Assembly (NCBI GenBank): GCA_910575835.1
Contig: CAJTGB010000033.1
Span: 1-55,728 of the forward strand
Source of the DNA: Lachnospiraceae bacterium
GTDB taxonomy: Bacteria; Bacillota; Clostridia; Lachnospirales; Lachnospiraceae
Direction: 5' to 3'
DNA length: 55,728 nucleotides
In this document: positions 30,546-38,357 of the stretch, piece after piece
Position numbering within the stretch: the stretch's first letter is position 1
Layout of the letters: each line of letters begins with the position of its first letter
Notes under the pieces: model-generated
Databases searched by the model: none
What the model was told of the DNA's origin: nothing
Seen by the model: only the letters and a program-made list of their open reading frames with translations
Translations under genes and position numbers: made by a program

Positions 30546-31511
30546 ATGGCTGATACAGAACAAACAGCTCTGACAAAGGCAAATAATGATACCCAAGAAA
30601 TAAGTATTGAATCAGCAGAGTCCGATATAAAAAGCATGATATATGTTATCCGCAACCAGCAGGTTATGATAGACAGCGATTTAGCGATGTTGTATCAAGT
30701 AGAAACAAAGCGATTAAATGAAGCGGCAAAACGTAATATTTCAAGATTTCCAGAAAGATTCCGATTCCAACTGACGAAAGAGGAATATGAAAACTTGAAG
30801 TCGCAAATTGCGACTTCAAGTTTGGAGGATGATAATGGATATGGTGGGCGTAGGAAACTGCCGTTTGTTTTTACAGAACAAGGAATTGCAATGCTTTCTG
30901 CGGTTTTGCGTAGTGATGTTGCTATCCGAGTAAGCATTAGGATTATGGACACTTTTGTGGAGATGCGGAAGTATATGGCAAATACCTCTTTGCTGTATGA
31001 GCGATTAAATGCAATGGAGGTTCGCCAGATAAATTACCAGACGGAAACTGACGAGCGTTTTGAAAGAGTTTTTGCGTACATATCCGAGCATGAGGAATCC
31101 AGTCAAAAAGTATTTTTTGACGGACAGATTTACGATGCGTTCAGTCTGATCGTAAGTCTAATTCAAAAATCAGAGAAAGAAATCACACTGATAGACGGAT
31201 ATGTGGATATTGGAACATTGAATCTGTTTTCAAAGAAAAAGTCTGATGTTGCAGTAACTATTTATACGCAGAAGCAGACGAAGCTAACAAAAGCCGATGT
31301 TAAGAATTTCAATGCACAGTACCCGACATTGAAGATAAAATATACCAAAGTATTCCATGACAGGTTTTTGATTCTTGACCGAACAATAGCCTATCATGTA
31401 GGAGCGTCTTTGAAAGATGCGGGAAAAAAGTGTTTTGGAATCAATCTAATTCAAGATGCAGGCATCATCAAAGACATCCTGCAAAGGTTGGAACTGGAAA
31501 CAGAGAACTAA
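30546..31511 (+). CDS. ORF6N domain protein (phage antirepressor-like)
   Basis: A 321-aa protein. The ORF6N DNA-binding domain spans about residues 33-120 (VIRNQQVMIDSDLAMLYQV, FPERFRFQLT, GRRKLPFVFTEQGIAMLSAVLRS). A short coiled-coil follows, and the C-terminal half (about 195-321) has a phospholipase-D-like stretch (HDRFLILDRTIAYHVGASLKDAGK). Such proteins occur in prophages and defence or accessory loci. The start at 30546 follows GAAAGGACGAAAAAG. It is the only gene of the first tRNA-Arg cassette. It may bind the palindromes around and inside its own gene, which is my inference. Confidence 0.85.
   Translation: MADTEQTALTKANNDTQEISIESAESDIKSMIYVIRNQQVMIDSDLAMLYQVETKRLNEAAKRNISRFPERFRFQLTKEEYENLKSQIATSSLEDDNGYGGRRKLPFVFTEQGIAMLSAVLRSDVAIRVSIRIMDTFVEMRKYMANTSLLYERLNAMEVRQINYQTETDERFERVFAYISEHEESSQKVFFDGQIYDAFSLIVSLIQKSEKEITLIDGYVDIGTLNLFSKKKSDVAVTIYTQKQTKLTKADVKNFNAQYPTLKIKYTKVFHDRFLILDRTIAYHVGASLKDAGKKCFGINLIQDAGIIKDILQRLELETEN
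30793..30821. repeat. Perfect palindrome inside the ORF6N gene
   Basis: Arms ACTTGAAGTCGCAA and TTGCGACTTCAAGT around a single A: a 14-bp perfect inverted repeat in coding sequence (residues around KSQIATSS). Confidence 0.85.
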
Positions 31512-31712
31512 GAAGTTCTTTGAGGTCACAATTTGTGACCTTAGAAAAAGCAAAGAGGAATGAGAAACTCTTTGAGGTCGCAATTTGTGACCTTAGAAAA
31601 AATGCAAACAGCTTAAACTATTCTGGGATTAGTTGTGAAATGCAGGTATCAATCGGGAAAGGCTTTACAACATAACATTTCCCTAAATTCAAGTCCCTTG
31701 CTAATCGTCTGT
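31455..31712 (+). repeat. Right-end block R1 (ORF6N 3' end plus flank)
   Basis: The last codons of the ORF6N gene and about 200 bp beyond. It includes two 40-bp direct repeats, each with a palindrome: AGGTCACAATTTGTGACCT at 31523-31541 and AGGTCGCAATTTGTGACCT at 31575-31593. It then runs through GAAATGCAGGTATCAATCGG to CCCTTGCTAAT. It recurs at 33352-33560. The stretch 31713-31848 is unassigned spacer. Confidence 0.8.
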
Positions 31713-31848
31713 TAAAAGGAACATTTAAAACACCTTAAAATCAGCAGTCACATGGAGGTACGAGATAACATTCTGAATCCGTGACAAGCAAGGAAATACA
31801 GGGATTAGATAACACTAAAAGGGAGCTGCCTACTAGCAAACGGGGCTA

Positions 31849-31890
31849 CTCCTAAGCGGTAGGCAGGAGGTTCGAATCCTCTTAGCGACG
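31849..31890 (+). pseudogene. tRNA-Arg 3' fragment (attachment-site duplicate)
   Basis: Forty-two nt starting at the anticodon loop (CTCCTAAGCGGTAGGC) and ending with the acceptor strand TAGCGACG, one mismatch from tRNA-Arg(CCU). The 5' half of the tRNA is absent. This is the typical product of site-specific integration into a tRNA gene. Confidence 0.9.
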
Positions 31891-32095
31891 TCTAAAGAAA
31901 TGCCGGGAATTCTGGTGTTCCAGAGTTCTCGGTATTTTACCATCTCTGAGTTTGCTAATTAAAATGGCGTTTCTGCTAATTGTCTGAGAAATTTTGTTCA
32001 AAATCTTGCTAATTGAAAAGGCGAGAGTTTTTAGTTCAAGACTATAACTTTGTCACATGTTGAAACGAAGTTATAGATTATCATACAGGAATATT
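31849..32095 (+). repeat. Left-end block L2
   Basis: Copy of L1: tRNA fragment, a diverged terminator hairpin (AAATGCCGGGAATTCTGG... with compensating arms), the TGCTAAT-rich flank, and a match up to about TTATAGATTATC. After this the two cassettes differ completely. Confidence 0.85.
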
Positions 32096-32131
32096 TATTT
32101 AAAAGATATGGGTAAACTTTTTTTATTAAAA

Positions 32132-32157
32132 AGAGAACCGGACGCATCCGATTCTCT
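32132..32157 (-). terminator. Terminator of the Abi_2 gene
   Basis: On the minus strand GAGAATCGGA and TCCGGTTCTC form a stem around TGCG, followed by TTTTTAATAAAAAAAG. It lies about 75 bp beyond the Abi_2 stop codon. Confidence 0.85.
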
Positions 32158-32232
32158 CAAGTACGCTCCGTAGAGACGCACCGCTATTCACATTTATAGT
32201 ATACAGGAAAGGCGTAAAAAATGCAAGGATTT

Positions 32233-33258
32233 TTACGATTTAACAAAATTTTTTAATTTGGTGAGTTTAGCATTATTATCAGTATGGATAATCTGGTTAA
32301 AAATACTTATTGGAACACTATTGCGTAATTTTTCTACTATATCTTCAAATCCCGATATAATATGTTTCATTTCTGTTTTTGATATATGAAGAAGTTTCAA
32401 TTGGTAAATTACTAAAACTAAATAGTCTGTAATAGTTTCAAAAGTTAATCCCCTTACTCCAGTAGCATTGGAAATAGCATTTCCTACCTGTTTATCAATG
32501 CTTCCAGTTCGGAAACGTGTATCGAAAACTACATCGTTATGTGCTATAGCATTTCGAAAGTCTTTCGTGGCATAAATAAGACGTTGAGGCATCATGGAAT
32601 TTGAATCATCAGAAGGTCGTATTCCAAGTTTTTTGGAAATATCTGCCCTGCAATTTTGATTCAAACATGAAACAAAATGACCAAACTCACCTAAACTAAG
32701 CAATTCGAAAGTCGCCCATATTGGGATGTTGGAATCTTTGCGGAAGTAGTGATCTGCAATTTTATTTCCATTTCCATATGCATCAGTCTGAACTTTATAG
32801 ATACGATTCCGCAAATCTAACCGCCTTTTTAACTCTCGTTTGAATTTTTCTTCTGCTTTTTGACGGTCGTAGGCATTTCTATATGTTTTGCCTTTGGTAG
32901 AAAACATTTTATAATTATCCAATAATTGATTATAGATATCGACAAAATTTTCGGAATTTGTCAAAGATACTAAAATATCCAGAGCATAATTTTTGACAGC
33001 TGTTTCAATCAGCATTACGGTAGGATAAAATAATGATTTTAACCCTGCATCAAAGTCGTAAACAGCAACCACTTCTTCAAATTTCGTATACGGAACATGG
33101 TTTGAAGGTGTATTTATGTAACGATATCCCTTATATCCATGATAGTACCCTATATTCATAAGTTTGCGTTTTTGTGATGAACCAGAAATAGAGATTCCTT
33201 TTTTATCGCGCAAATAACGCATTAAACCATCTGTACTTTTTGGACGTGAGTCTGGCAT
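32233..33258 (-). CDS. Abi_2 (AbiD/F-like) protein with HEPN motif
   Basis: A 341-aa soluble protein of the Abi_2 family. Typical elements are LMNIGYYHGYKGYR near residues 33-46, YDFDAGLKSLFYPTVMLIE (67-85), WATFELLSLGEFGHF (181-195) and FRNAIAHND (234-242), the last giving the R-X4-H motif of HEPN RNases (Arg235, His240). Members of this family mediate abortive phage infection, presumably by RNA cleavage. It has its own promoter and terminator and a strong GGGAGGTG ribosome-binding site, on the strand opposite to its neighbours. It occupies the position held by ORF6N in the preceding cassette. Confidence 0.85.
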   Translation of the reverse strand: MPDSRPKSTDGLMRYLRDKKGISISGSSQKRKLMNIGYYHGYKGYRYINTPSNHVPYTKFEEVVAVYDFDAGLKSLFYPTVMLIETAVKNYALDILVSLTNSENFVDIYNQLLDNYKMFSTKGKTYRNAYDRQKAEEKFKRELKRRLDLRNRIYKVQTDAYGNGNKIADHYFRKDSNIPIWATFELLSLGEFGHFVSCLNQNCRADISKKLGIRPSDDSNSMMPQRLIYATKDFRNAIAHNDVVFDTRFRTGSIDKQVGNAISNATGVRGLTFETITDYLVLVIYQLKLLHISKTEMKHIISGFEDIVEKLRNSVPISIFNQIIHTDNNAKLTKLKNFVKS

Positions 33259-33290
33259 ATTTATACACCTCCCTCATTAGCATGATATTA

Positions 33291-33319
33291 AGTATATATC
33301 AAAAATTAGTATTCGTCAA
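33291..33319 (-). promoter_or_regulatory. Promoter of the Abi_2 gene
   Basis: On the minus strand TTGACG (complement at 33314-33319), 17 nt spacer, TATACT (complement at 33291-33296), about 35 bp upstream of the start codon. Confidence 0.75.
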
Positions 33320-33351
33320 AAAATTTAAGGATAAAAGCAAATCAATTTAAG

Positions 33352-33560
33352 GTGCAGGCATCATAAAGGACATCCTGCAAAGGTTGAAACTGGAAACAGA
33401 AGAATGAGAAGTCCTTTGAGGTTGTAATTTGCGATCTTAGAAAAAATGCAAACAGCTTAAACTATTCTGGGATTCGTTGTGAAATGCAGGTATTAATCGG
33501 GAAAGTCTTTACAGCGTAACATTTCTCTAAATTCAAGCCCCTTGCTAATTGCCTATGCTA
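33352..33560 (+). pseudogene. Right-end block R2 with ORF6N 3' remnant
   Basis: Begins with the last 18 or so codons of an ORF6N gene (GIIKDILQRLKLETEE then stop), identical in reading to the intact gene apart from two changes, then the same flank as R1. One palindrome is retained in degenerate form (33419-33437), and the block ends CCCCTTGCTAAT. The rest of the ORF6N gene is absent. The remaining 33561-33692 is AT-rich leader of the next gene. Confidence 0.85.
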
Positions 33561-33692
33561 TATTTCCGCTACCTTAAGCGACAAAAAACAGTCCATTCAC
33601 ACCATTTGTATAAATTTACATGATCCATTAACCGATACTCTAATATAGTTCATTATGATATTAAAAAAGATTTATATTAGGAGGATTTTGAA

Positions 33693-34418
33693 ATGTTTAT
33701 TGGAAAAGTAGATAATTTATTTAATGTAGATGTAATAAATCGTAAATTCAATCGAAACGCAGCGAATGAAGAAGAAAAAGGTTTTTTATGTAATGATACT
33801 GTTACAATATCGGCCAAAGGAAAAGCAATGAACACAATAGAAAGGCTAATGAAACAAAAGGATTTTATAAAAGAATGTAAGGCTTCGTTGCTTGAACAGA
33901 TGACAAATAATGAAACCGGATATTGTTCTGCTGATATAACCAAGAAATTGGAAGAGTATGAAAAACAATTGGATTCACTTGATGAACAAATTGCGAAGGA
34001 AATGGCAAAGCAAACAGATGGAATAGAAGAAAGTTCAAATGGTATATACAAAAAGAACCAATCTATGACAAAACAGGAAACCAATAATAAAAGAATGGCT
34101 GATATTACGAAGATGTCAACAGAGTTAGGAAAGAGTGAAATGATAAATTCAGTTAAAAATAGATTAGAGGGGGAGAAAGGGGTATTAGAAGCAGAATTGA
34201 AGTCAGGAGATTCTGAAAGAAAAAGACAGAGGATAGCAGAAATTGATAATAGAACGGCAGAGTTATCAAAAGAAACTGGTGAAACTCTTGCAAGAGTTAA
34301 CAAGATATCAAATGATTCAGAAGAAAGTTTGACAGAGGGAATATCGGTTAATGTAGATACATTAAATAAAAATATGAACGGTGATGCACAGGGAAAAAGG
34401 AAACTCAGGGAAGTTTGA
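33693..34418 (+). CDS. Predicted coiled-coil protein, unknown function
   Basis: A 241-aa hydrophilic protein. The N terminus has a DTVTISAKGKAM segment, a short motif I associate with uncharacterised Lachnospiraceae proteins. Residues 50-110 and 125-215 are strongly helical and charged (KKLEEYEKQLDSLDEQIAKE, GEKGVLEAELKSG), predicting coiled coils. No signal peptide or catalytic motif is visible. TAGGAGGATTTTGAA is a good ribosome-binding site. It lies just after the second tRNA-Arg cassette and 110 bp upstream of another unknown gene, which may be its partner. Confidence 0.75.
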   Translation: MFIGKVDNLFNVDVINRKFNRNAANEEEKGFLCNDTVTISAKGKAMNTIERLMKQKDFIKECKASLLEQMTNNETGYCSADITKKLEEYEKQLDSLDEQIAKEMAKQTDGIEESSNGIYKKNQSMTKQETNNKRMADITKMSTELGKSEMINSVKNRLEGEKGVLEAELKSGDSERKRQRIAEIDNRTAELSKETGETLARVNKISNDSEESLTEGISVNVDTLNKNMNGDAQGKRKLREV

Positions 34419-34528
34419 TGTCCCCAAATGCATTTTTACGGACAATGGATTGAAATATTTAGAAAAAATGATATACTAAATATAAACATGTCAGTATATT
34501 TAGTAGAAATGTGAGGCGGGATTGGGTT

Positions 34529-35542
34529 ATGAATATATTAGGTGTTTCTTATAAGGTAGATGTGCAAAACGCAGAATGGAAATCAATTCAACCATTACAA
34601 TGTGAGAGGAATCAAGGTTCATTGACTGGAACCAATCTGTCAGAAGGAAAAAGATTGGACAGCTGGGAAGTTACGCATGTGCAAAGTGAGAAGTCTGCGT
34701 CAACGGCGGAGATAAAACCAAAGGAACCCCTTAAGGTGGTACATATTAGACACGACCACTTTTTAAGAAATGGAGAAGATTATTTCAGAGTGTTTGAACA
34801 ATATGCAAAAGGGCAGATAAGCGAAGATGAATTTACGGCATATTCCGCAACATTTGACAGTGTAGTCGGAGATACTCTTAAAACAAATGGGGTATGGGGA
34901 ATAAGAAAACTTGTGGAAGAGATGAAAGAGAATATCTCGAAAGGAATTGCCAATACTCCGGATAATCTGAAAACAGAGCTTTCTACAGGTGGAATAAAAC
35001 TTTCTTGGAAAGAATTGATGAATATGCAAAAGACAGGAGAGTATATAGACAAATTCCTGTGTGAAACATCGCCCTGTGGTTATGATGGTTATGCCAAGAT
35101 CGGGATTGCCCGGGCATATGTGTACAAATCAGGGCTGGGACTGTCAGAAGATCAAATAAAAGTTTTAAGAGATGCAGTGGAAGAAAAGATAGATAAGAAG
35201 TTGGAGAATACAAGGAGGGCACTGGAGGATGCAGCGGCAGATATACAGAATCCAATGTGGGAAGGCTATTATATCGGTGGAACAAAGACGATGCCGATTG
35301 CTTCCAATACAAAGTTGATTTCTGAGATTACAGAGGCATTCTCTAAGATTGATCCGAACGATAAAAGATCTTATGATGCGGCAGTAGACAGATTTCAGGA
35401 GTTAATGCGGCCTTGGGAGACGACTTTCGCGGGTTATATAGCAAAGCAGGCGCCAGGCTACGCGAATTCTTATGTACAGAATAAAGAGTATCATCCCGTG
35501 CAGGCTTTCAGGCTATTTGGAATGGAACATATTAAGAAATAA
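34529..35542 (+). CDS. Hypothetical protein, 337 aa
   Basis: Not recognised. A soluble protein with a low-complexity N terminus (residues 1-75), a predominantly helical middle (HDHFLRNGEDYFRVFEQYAKGQISEDEF, KLVEEMKENISKGI) and a C-terminal Trp/Tyr-containing segment (FQELMRPWETTFAGYIAKQ). I use the ATG at 34529 rather than the GTG at 34511. A clear terminator follows. Together with the coiled-coil gene upstream it looks like a two-gene accessory unit. No function is proposed. Confidence 0.7.
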   Translation: MNILGVSYKVDVQNAEWKSIQPLQCERNQGSLTGTNLSEGKRLDSWEVTHVQSEKSASTAEIKPKEPLKVVHIRHDHFLRNGEDYFRVFEQYAKGQISEDEFTAYSATFDSVVGDTLKTNGVWGIRKLVEEMKENISKGIANTPDNLKTELSTGGIKLSWKELMNMQKTGEYIDKFLCETSPCGYDGYAKIGIARAYVYKSGLGLSEDQIKVLRDAVEEKIDKKLENTRRALEDAAADIQNPMWEGYYIGGTKTMPIASNTKLISEITEAFSKIDPNDKRSYDAAVDRFQELMRPWETTFAGYIAKQAPGYANSYVQNKEYHPVQAFRLFGMEHIKK

Positions 35543-35547
35543 TTTGT

Positions 35548-35582
35548 AATCCCAGAGGAGTGATTCTCTGGGATTATTTTTG
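35548..35582 (+). terminator. Terminator after the 337-aa gene
   Basis: AATCCCAGAG (35548-35557) pairs with CTCTGGGATT (35566-35575), followed by ATTTTTGC. Confidence 0.9.
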
Positions 35583-35660
35583 CTTAATAAATATATGTGT
35601 GGACATTTTACTACTCTTTTTACAGAAGAAAGATGGATAATATGGATGTATGATATCTGA

Positions 35661-35789
35661 TTTGGTCTGAATTCGTATTACGGCGGGATTCACTATGGGG
35701 GCTGCTTTGAACTTGGCAAGCATCTGGAGGAAGCTGCCAGTGTAAGGTTCTGTAGTTGGAATAATCTACAGTTGATTTTTACGGTCTGA
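35661..35789 (+). pseudogene. Possible decayed coding fragment
   Basis: An uninterrupted frame between two stop codons gives a peptide with plausible protein character (LNSYYGGIHYGGCFELGKHL) but no start codon or ribosome-binding site. It could be a remnant of a lost gene. I do not recognise the family. The rest of 35583-35913 has no feature I can support. Confidence 0.3.
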
Positions 35790-35913
35790 TTACATACAAT
35801 ATGATTAAATCGCTAAGAAGAATAGTCGAATTCAGAAAAATACATGAAATAAAGAAAAATTTGTGAAGAAGATATAAATTAGATAAGATTAAAAGATAAG
35901 CAGGTGATATGGA

Positions 35914-36549
35914 TTGAGATATTATATTGCAGATCCGCATTTCTTTCACGGAAACCTGAATACCAAGATGGATCACAGGGGATTTGAGAGTGTGGAGAAA
36001 ATGAATGCATATATGCTGCAGAGATGGAACGAAAAAGTACGGAAGAATGACGAGGTGGTGATTCTGGGCGACCTGTCGTGGGGAAAGGCGGAAGAAACCA
36101 ATGAACTGCTAGGGAAGCTGAATGGACGGCTCTATCTGATCCAGGGGAACCATGACCGGTTCCTGAAGAATAAGGACTATAATGCCAGCCGTTTTGTCTG
36201 GATCAGGTCCTATGAGGAGCTGCAGGATAATAAGCGGAAGGTCATCCTCTGCCATTATCCCATCATGTGTTATAATGGGCAGTATCGTCTGGACGGAAAT
36301 GGAAATCCTAAAGTATATATGCTCTATGGTCATGTACATGATACCTATGACCAGCGGTTGATTGAACAGTTCCAGGAGATAACAAGAAGCAGTATCCGTG
36401 AGAATCTGGACGGGGAGAGACGGACGATTCCGTCGAATATGATTAATTGTTTCTGCATGTATTCAGACTATACCCCGCTCACGCTGGATGAATGGATTCT
36501 CTGCGACAGAAAAAGGAGAGAAAAATTATGTGTGGAAGGTTCTATGTAG
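35914..36549 (+). CDS. Calcineurin-like metallophosphoesterase
   Basis: A 211-aa protein with the metallophosphoesterase metal ligands in order: DPHFFHGN (Asp7, His9), GDLSWGK (Asp53), GNHDRF (Asn79-His80), CHYPIM and GHVHDT. Small single-domain members of this type hydrolyse phosphodiesters or act on nucleotides; the substrate is unknown. The start appears to be TTG at 35914 after CAGGTGATATGGA; the family N terminus (YYIADPHF) supports this. Its 3' end overlaps the SRAP gene by 22 bp, so they form an operon. Confidence 0.85.
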   Translation: MRYYIADPHFFHGNLNTKMDHRGFESVEKMNAYMLQRWNEKVRKNDEVVILGDLSWGKAEETNELLGKLNGRLYLIQGNHDRFLKNKDYNASRFVWIRSYEELQDNKRKVILCHYPIMCYNGQYRLDGNGNPKVYMLYGHVHDTYDQRLIEQFQEITRSSIRENLDGERRTIPSNMINCFCMYSDYTPLTLDEWILCDRKRREKLCVEGSM

Positions 36550-37157
36550 ATGAGGGGATAGCCAGGGAAATTGAACGTGTAATCTGGGGTGTAGATCTGC
36601 AGATACAGAAAATGCATACAGGGGATATCTACCCGTCCCAGCCTGCCGGTATTCTGTCTTTCCATAGCTGGCAAAACCAGTCAGGATCGGAGTCAGGAGT
36701 CTCAAATTCAATGGGATTTGAACTAAAAGAAATGAACTGGGGATTCCCACAGTATCAGAAGAAGGGACTGCTGATCAATGCCAGGGCAGAGACCGCGTTG
36801 GAACGGAGGATGTTCTGTGGCAGTGTACAGCATAGACGCTGCATTATTCCGGCGAAGCATTTTTATGAATGGGATTCTGATAAAAATAAGGTAACATTTT
36901 TCAGAGAAGACAGGCCGGTCTTATTTATGGCGGGCTTCTATAACAGGTTTCAGGAAGAGGAGCGTTTTATTATTCTTACGACACAGGCAAATGCTTCTGT
37001 AAGTCCTGTCCATAACCGTATGCCGGTGGTTTTGAATGAGAGTGAACTGGAGGACTGGGTTTATGATGATAAGTTCACGGAATATGTGCTGCATAAGACT
37101 CCGCCAGAGCTTCGGCGGGAACAGGAATATGAGCAGCAGAGCTTATTCATGATATGA
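36528..37157 (+). CDS. SRAP family protein (YedK/HMCES-like)
   Basis: A 209-aa SOS response-associated peptidase-like protein. After Met removal Cys2 (MCGRF) would be the catalytic residue that crosslinks to abasic sites in single-stranded DNA. The other conserved residues are present: Asn84/Arg86 (INARAET), Glu114 (HFYEW) and His162 (PVHNRMPV). I use the ATG at 36528, which places Cys at position 2; AAAGGAGAGAAAAATT precedes it. Coupled to the phosphoesterase, it suggests a DNA-damage role. The upstream gene does not overlap the active-site region. Confidence 0.9.
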   Translation: MCGRFYVDEGIAREIERVIWGVDLQIQKMHTGDIYPSQPAGILSFHSWQNQSGSESGVSNSMGFELKEMNWGFPQYQKKGLLINARAETALERRMFCGSVQHRRCIIPAKHFYEWDSDKNKVTFFREDRPVLFMAGFYNRFQEEERFIILTTQANASVSPVHNRMPVVLNESELEDWVYDDKFTEYVLHKTPPELRREQEYEQQSLFMI

Positions 37158-37194
37158 AAATATTGACAAATGTCCAGTCTTTTATTCAGTTCCG

Positions 37195-37265
37195 TGCTTT
37201 GAATTCATTTAGGAAAATGCAGGTATCGTTGAGGGAACGGGTTGCTAATTTTTGTTGCTAATGTT
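37195..37265 (+). repeat. Degenerate right-end-like sequence
   Basis: AAAATGCAGGTATC followed by two TTGCTAAT motifs resembles the R1/R2 blocks (AAATGCAGGTAT(C/T), TTGCTAAT) in the same order, but the rest has diverged. It may mark an older cassette boundary. Confidence 0.35.
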
Positions 37266-37314
37266 AGTATAAGATTATAAAAAGCATTTTCTGGATGATA
37301 AGAGGTGATAATAA

Positions 37315-38178
37315 GTGGCAGATATTCTTGAAGCAGTGAATATTCAGTGGCATCCGGGTTTTTATGGTGCGGCAGAATTAGAATTCCTGTCCAATAAAGG
37401 TGATCTTGAATTTCAGAGGGAATATAATCTGAGCAAAGAGCCTATCCGGATGGATATGCTAATCATCAAGAAGCTTGCAGACGTTCGGATAAAGAATGAA
37501 CTTGGACATATTTTCAAAAAATATAATGTCGTTGAATACAAAAGTCCAGACGATGCTCTTTCCATAGATGACTATTATAAAACAGTAGGCTATGCCTGTC
37601 TATATAAAGGATTAGGAGAAACCGTAGACCAGATTCCGGCGGACGAACTGACAATCTCTATTTTCCGGGAAAGCTATCCAAGAGAAATGTTTGAAGCGAT
37701 GAAGAATCTGGGAATGGAGATAAAAGAGTATTATCCGGGAATATATTATATTAGTGGCAAGCAGATCTTATTTGATACTCAGATTGTAGTAATAAAACAG
37801 CTTGACAAAGAAACGCATCGAACCTTGCGTGTCTTATCGAAGCATGTAAGGGAAGAGGATGTCAGGGCATTTGTCAAAAGAGCTGCAAAGATATCGGAAC
37901 CAGGAGATAGAAACAATGTAGATGCAGTTTTGCAGGTCAGTGTTTCTGCAAATAAGGAGCTATATGAAGCTATAAGGAGGTGCGATAAAGTTATGTGTGA
38001 AGCATTGAGAGAACTTATGAAAGAGGACTTTGAAAAGCAAGAACGGGAAACAAAGCAGGAAACATTGTTAGAAGCAATTCGGAATTTGATGGAAACAATG
38101 AAATGCAGTGCGGATCAGGCAATGGCGGCACTGAAAATTCCGGAAGCTGATAAAAGGAAGTATATTGCAAAATTATAG
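37315..38178 (+). CDS. PD-(D/E)XK nuclease-like protein (Rpn-like)
   Basis: A 287-aa protein. IRMDMLIIKK (about residues 43-52) and VVEYKSPDD (about 71-79) give the D...ExK pattern expected of a PD-(D/E)XK active site, and the C-terminal tail MKCSADQAMAALKIPEADKRKYI resembles the helical tail of Rpn-type transposase-like nucleases. That suggests an accessory nuclease, possibly mobile or defence-related; function is inferred only. The start is GTG at 37315, preceded by AGAGGTGATAATAA. A terminator follows. Confidence 0.6.
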   Translation: MADILEAVNIQWHPGFYGAAELEFLSNKGDLEFQREYNLSKEPIRMDMLIIKKLADVRIKNELGHIFKKYNVVEYKSPDDALSIDDYYKTVGYACLYKGLGETVDQIPADELTISIFRESYPREMFEAMKNLGMEIKEYYPGIYYISGKQILFDTQIVVIKQLDKETHRTLRVLSKHVREEDVRAFVKRAAKISEPGDRNNVDAVLQVSVSANKELYEAIRRCDKVMCEALRELMKEDFEKQERETKQETLLEAIRNLMETMKCSADQAMAALKIPEADKRKYIAKL

Positions 38179-38197
38179 AATAAACGTATTGGGGATA

Positions 38198-38246
38198 GAC
38201 AGTATATGCAGGTAATTTGGTTGACAGCATATACTGTCGTTCTTTC
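38198..38246 (+). terminator. Terminator after the Rpn-like gene
   Basis: GACAGTATATGC (38198-38209) and GCATATACTGTC (38227-38238) form a perfect 12-bp stem, followed by GTTCTTTCT. Confidence 0.75.
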
Positions 38247-38357
38247 TGTCATTCGGTCAACAAAACACAATGATTGCCTGTTGCTATTTAATGAGATAAT
38301 TTTGGGATTATTTTATAGTGTTTGAAAGATCAGATTTGAATTTATGGAGGAAGTTAT

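Noticed and set aside
33677-34303. 208-codon open frame on the minus strand opposite the coiled-coil gene
   Set aside because: It mirrors the charged coiled-coil protein as a Ser/Phe/Ile-rich sequence, has no ribosome-binding site, and the plus-strand gene has TAGGAGG at the correct spacing.
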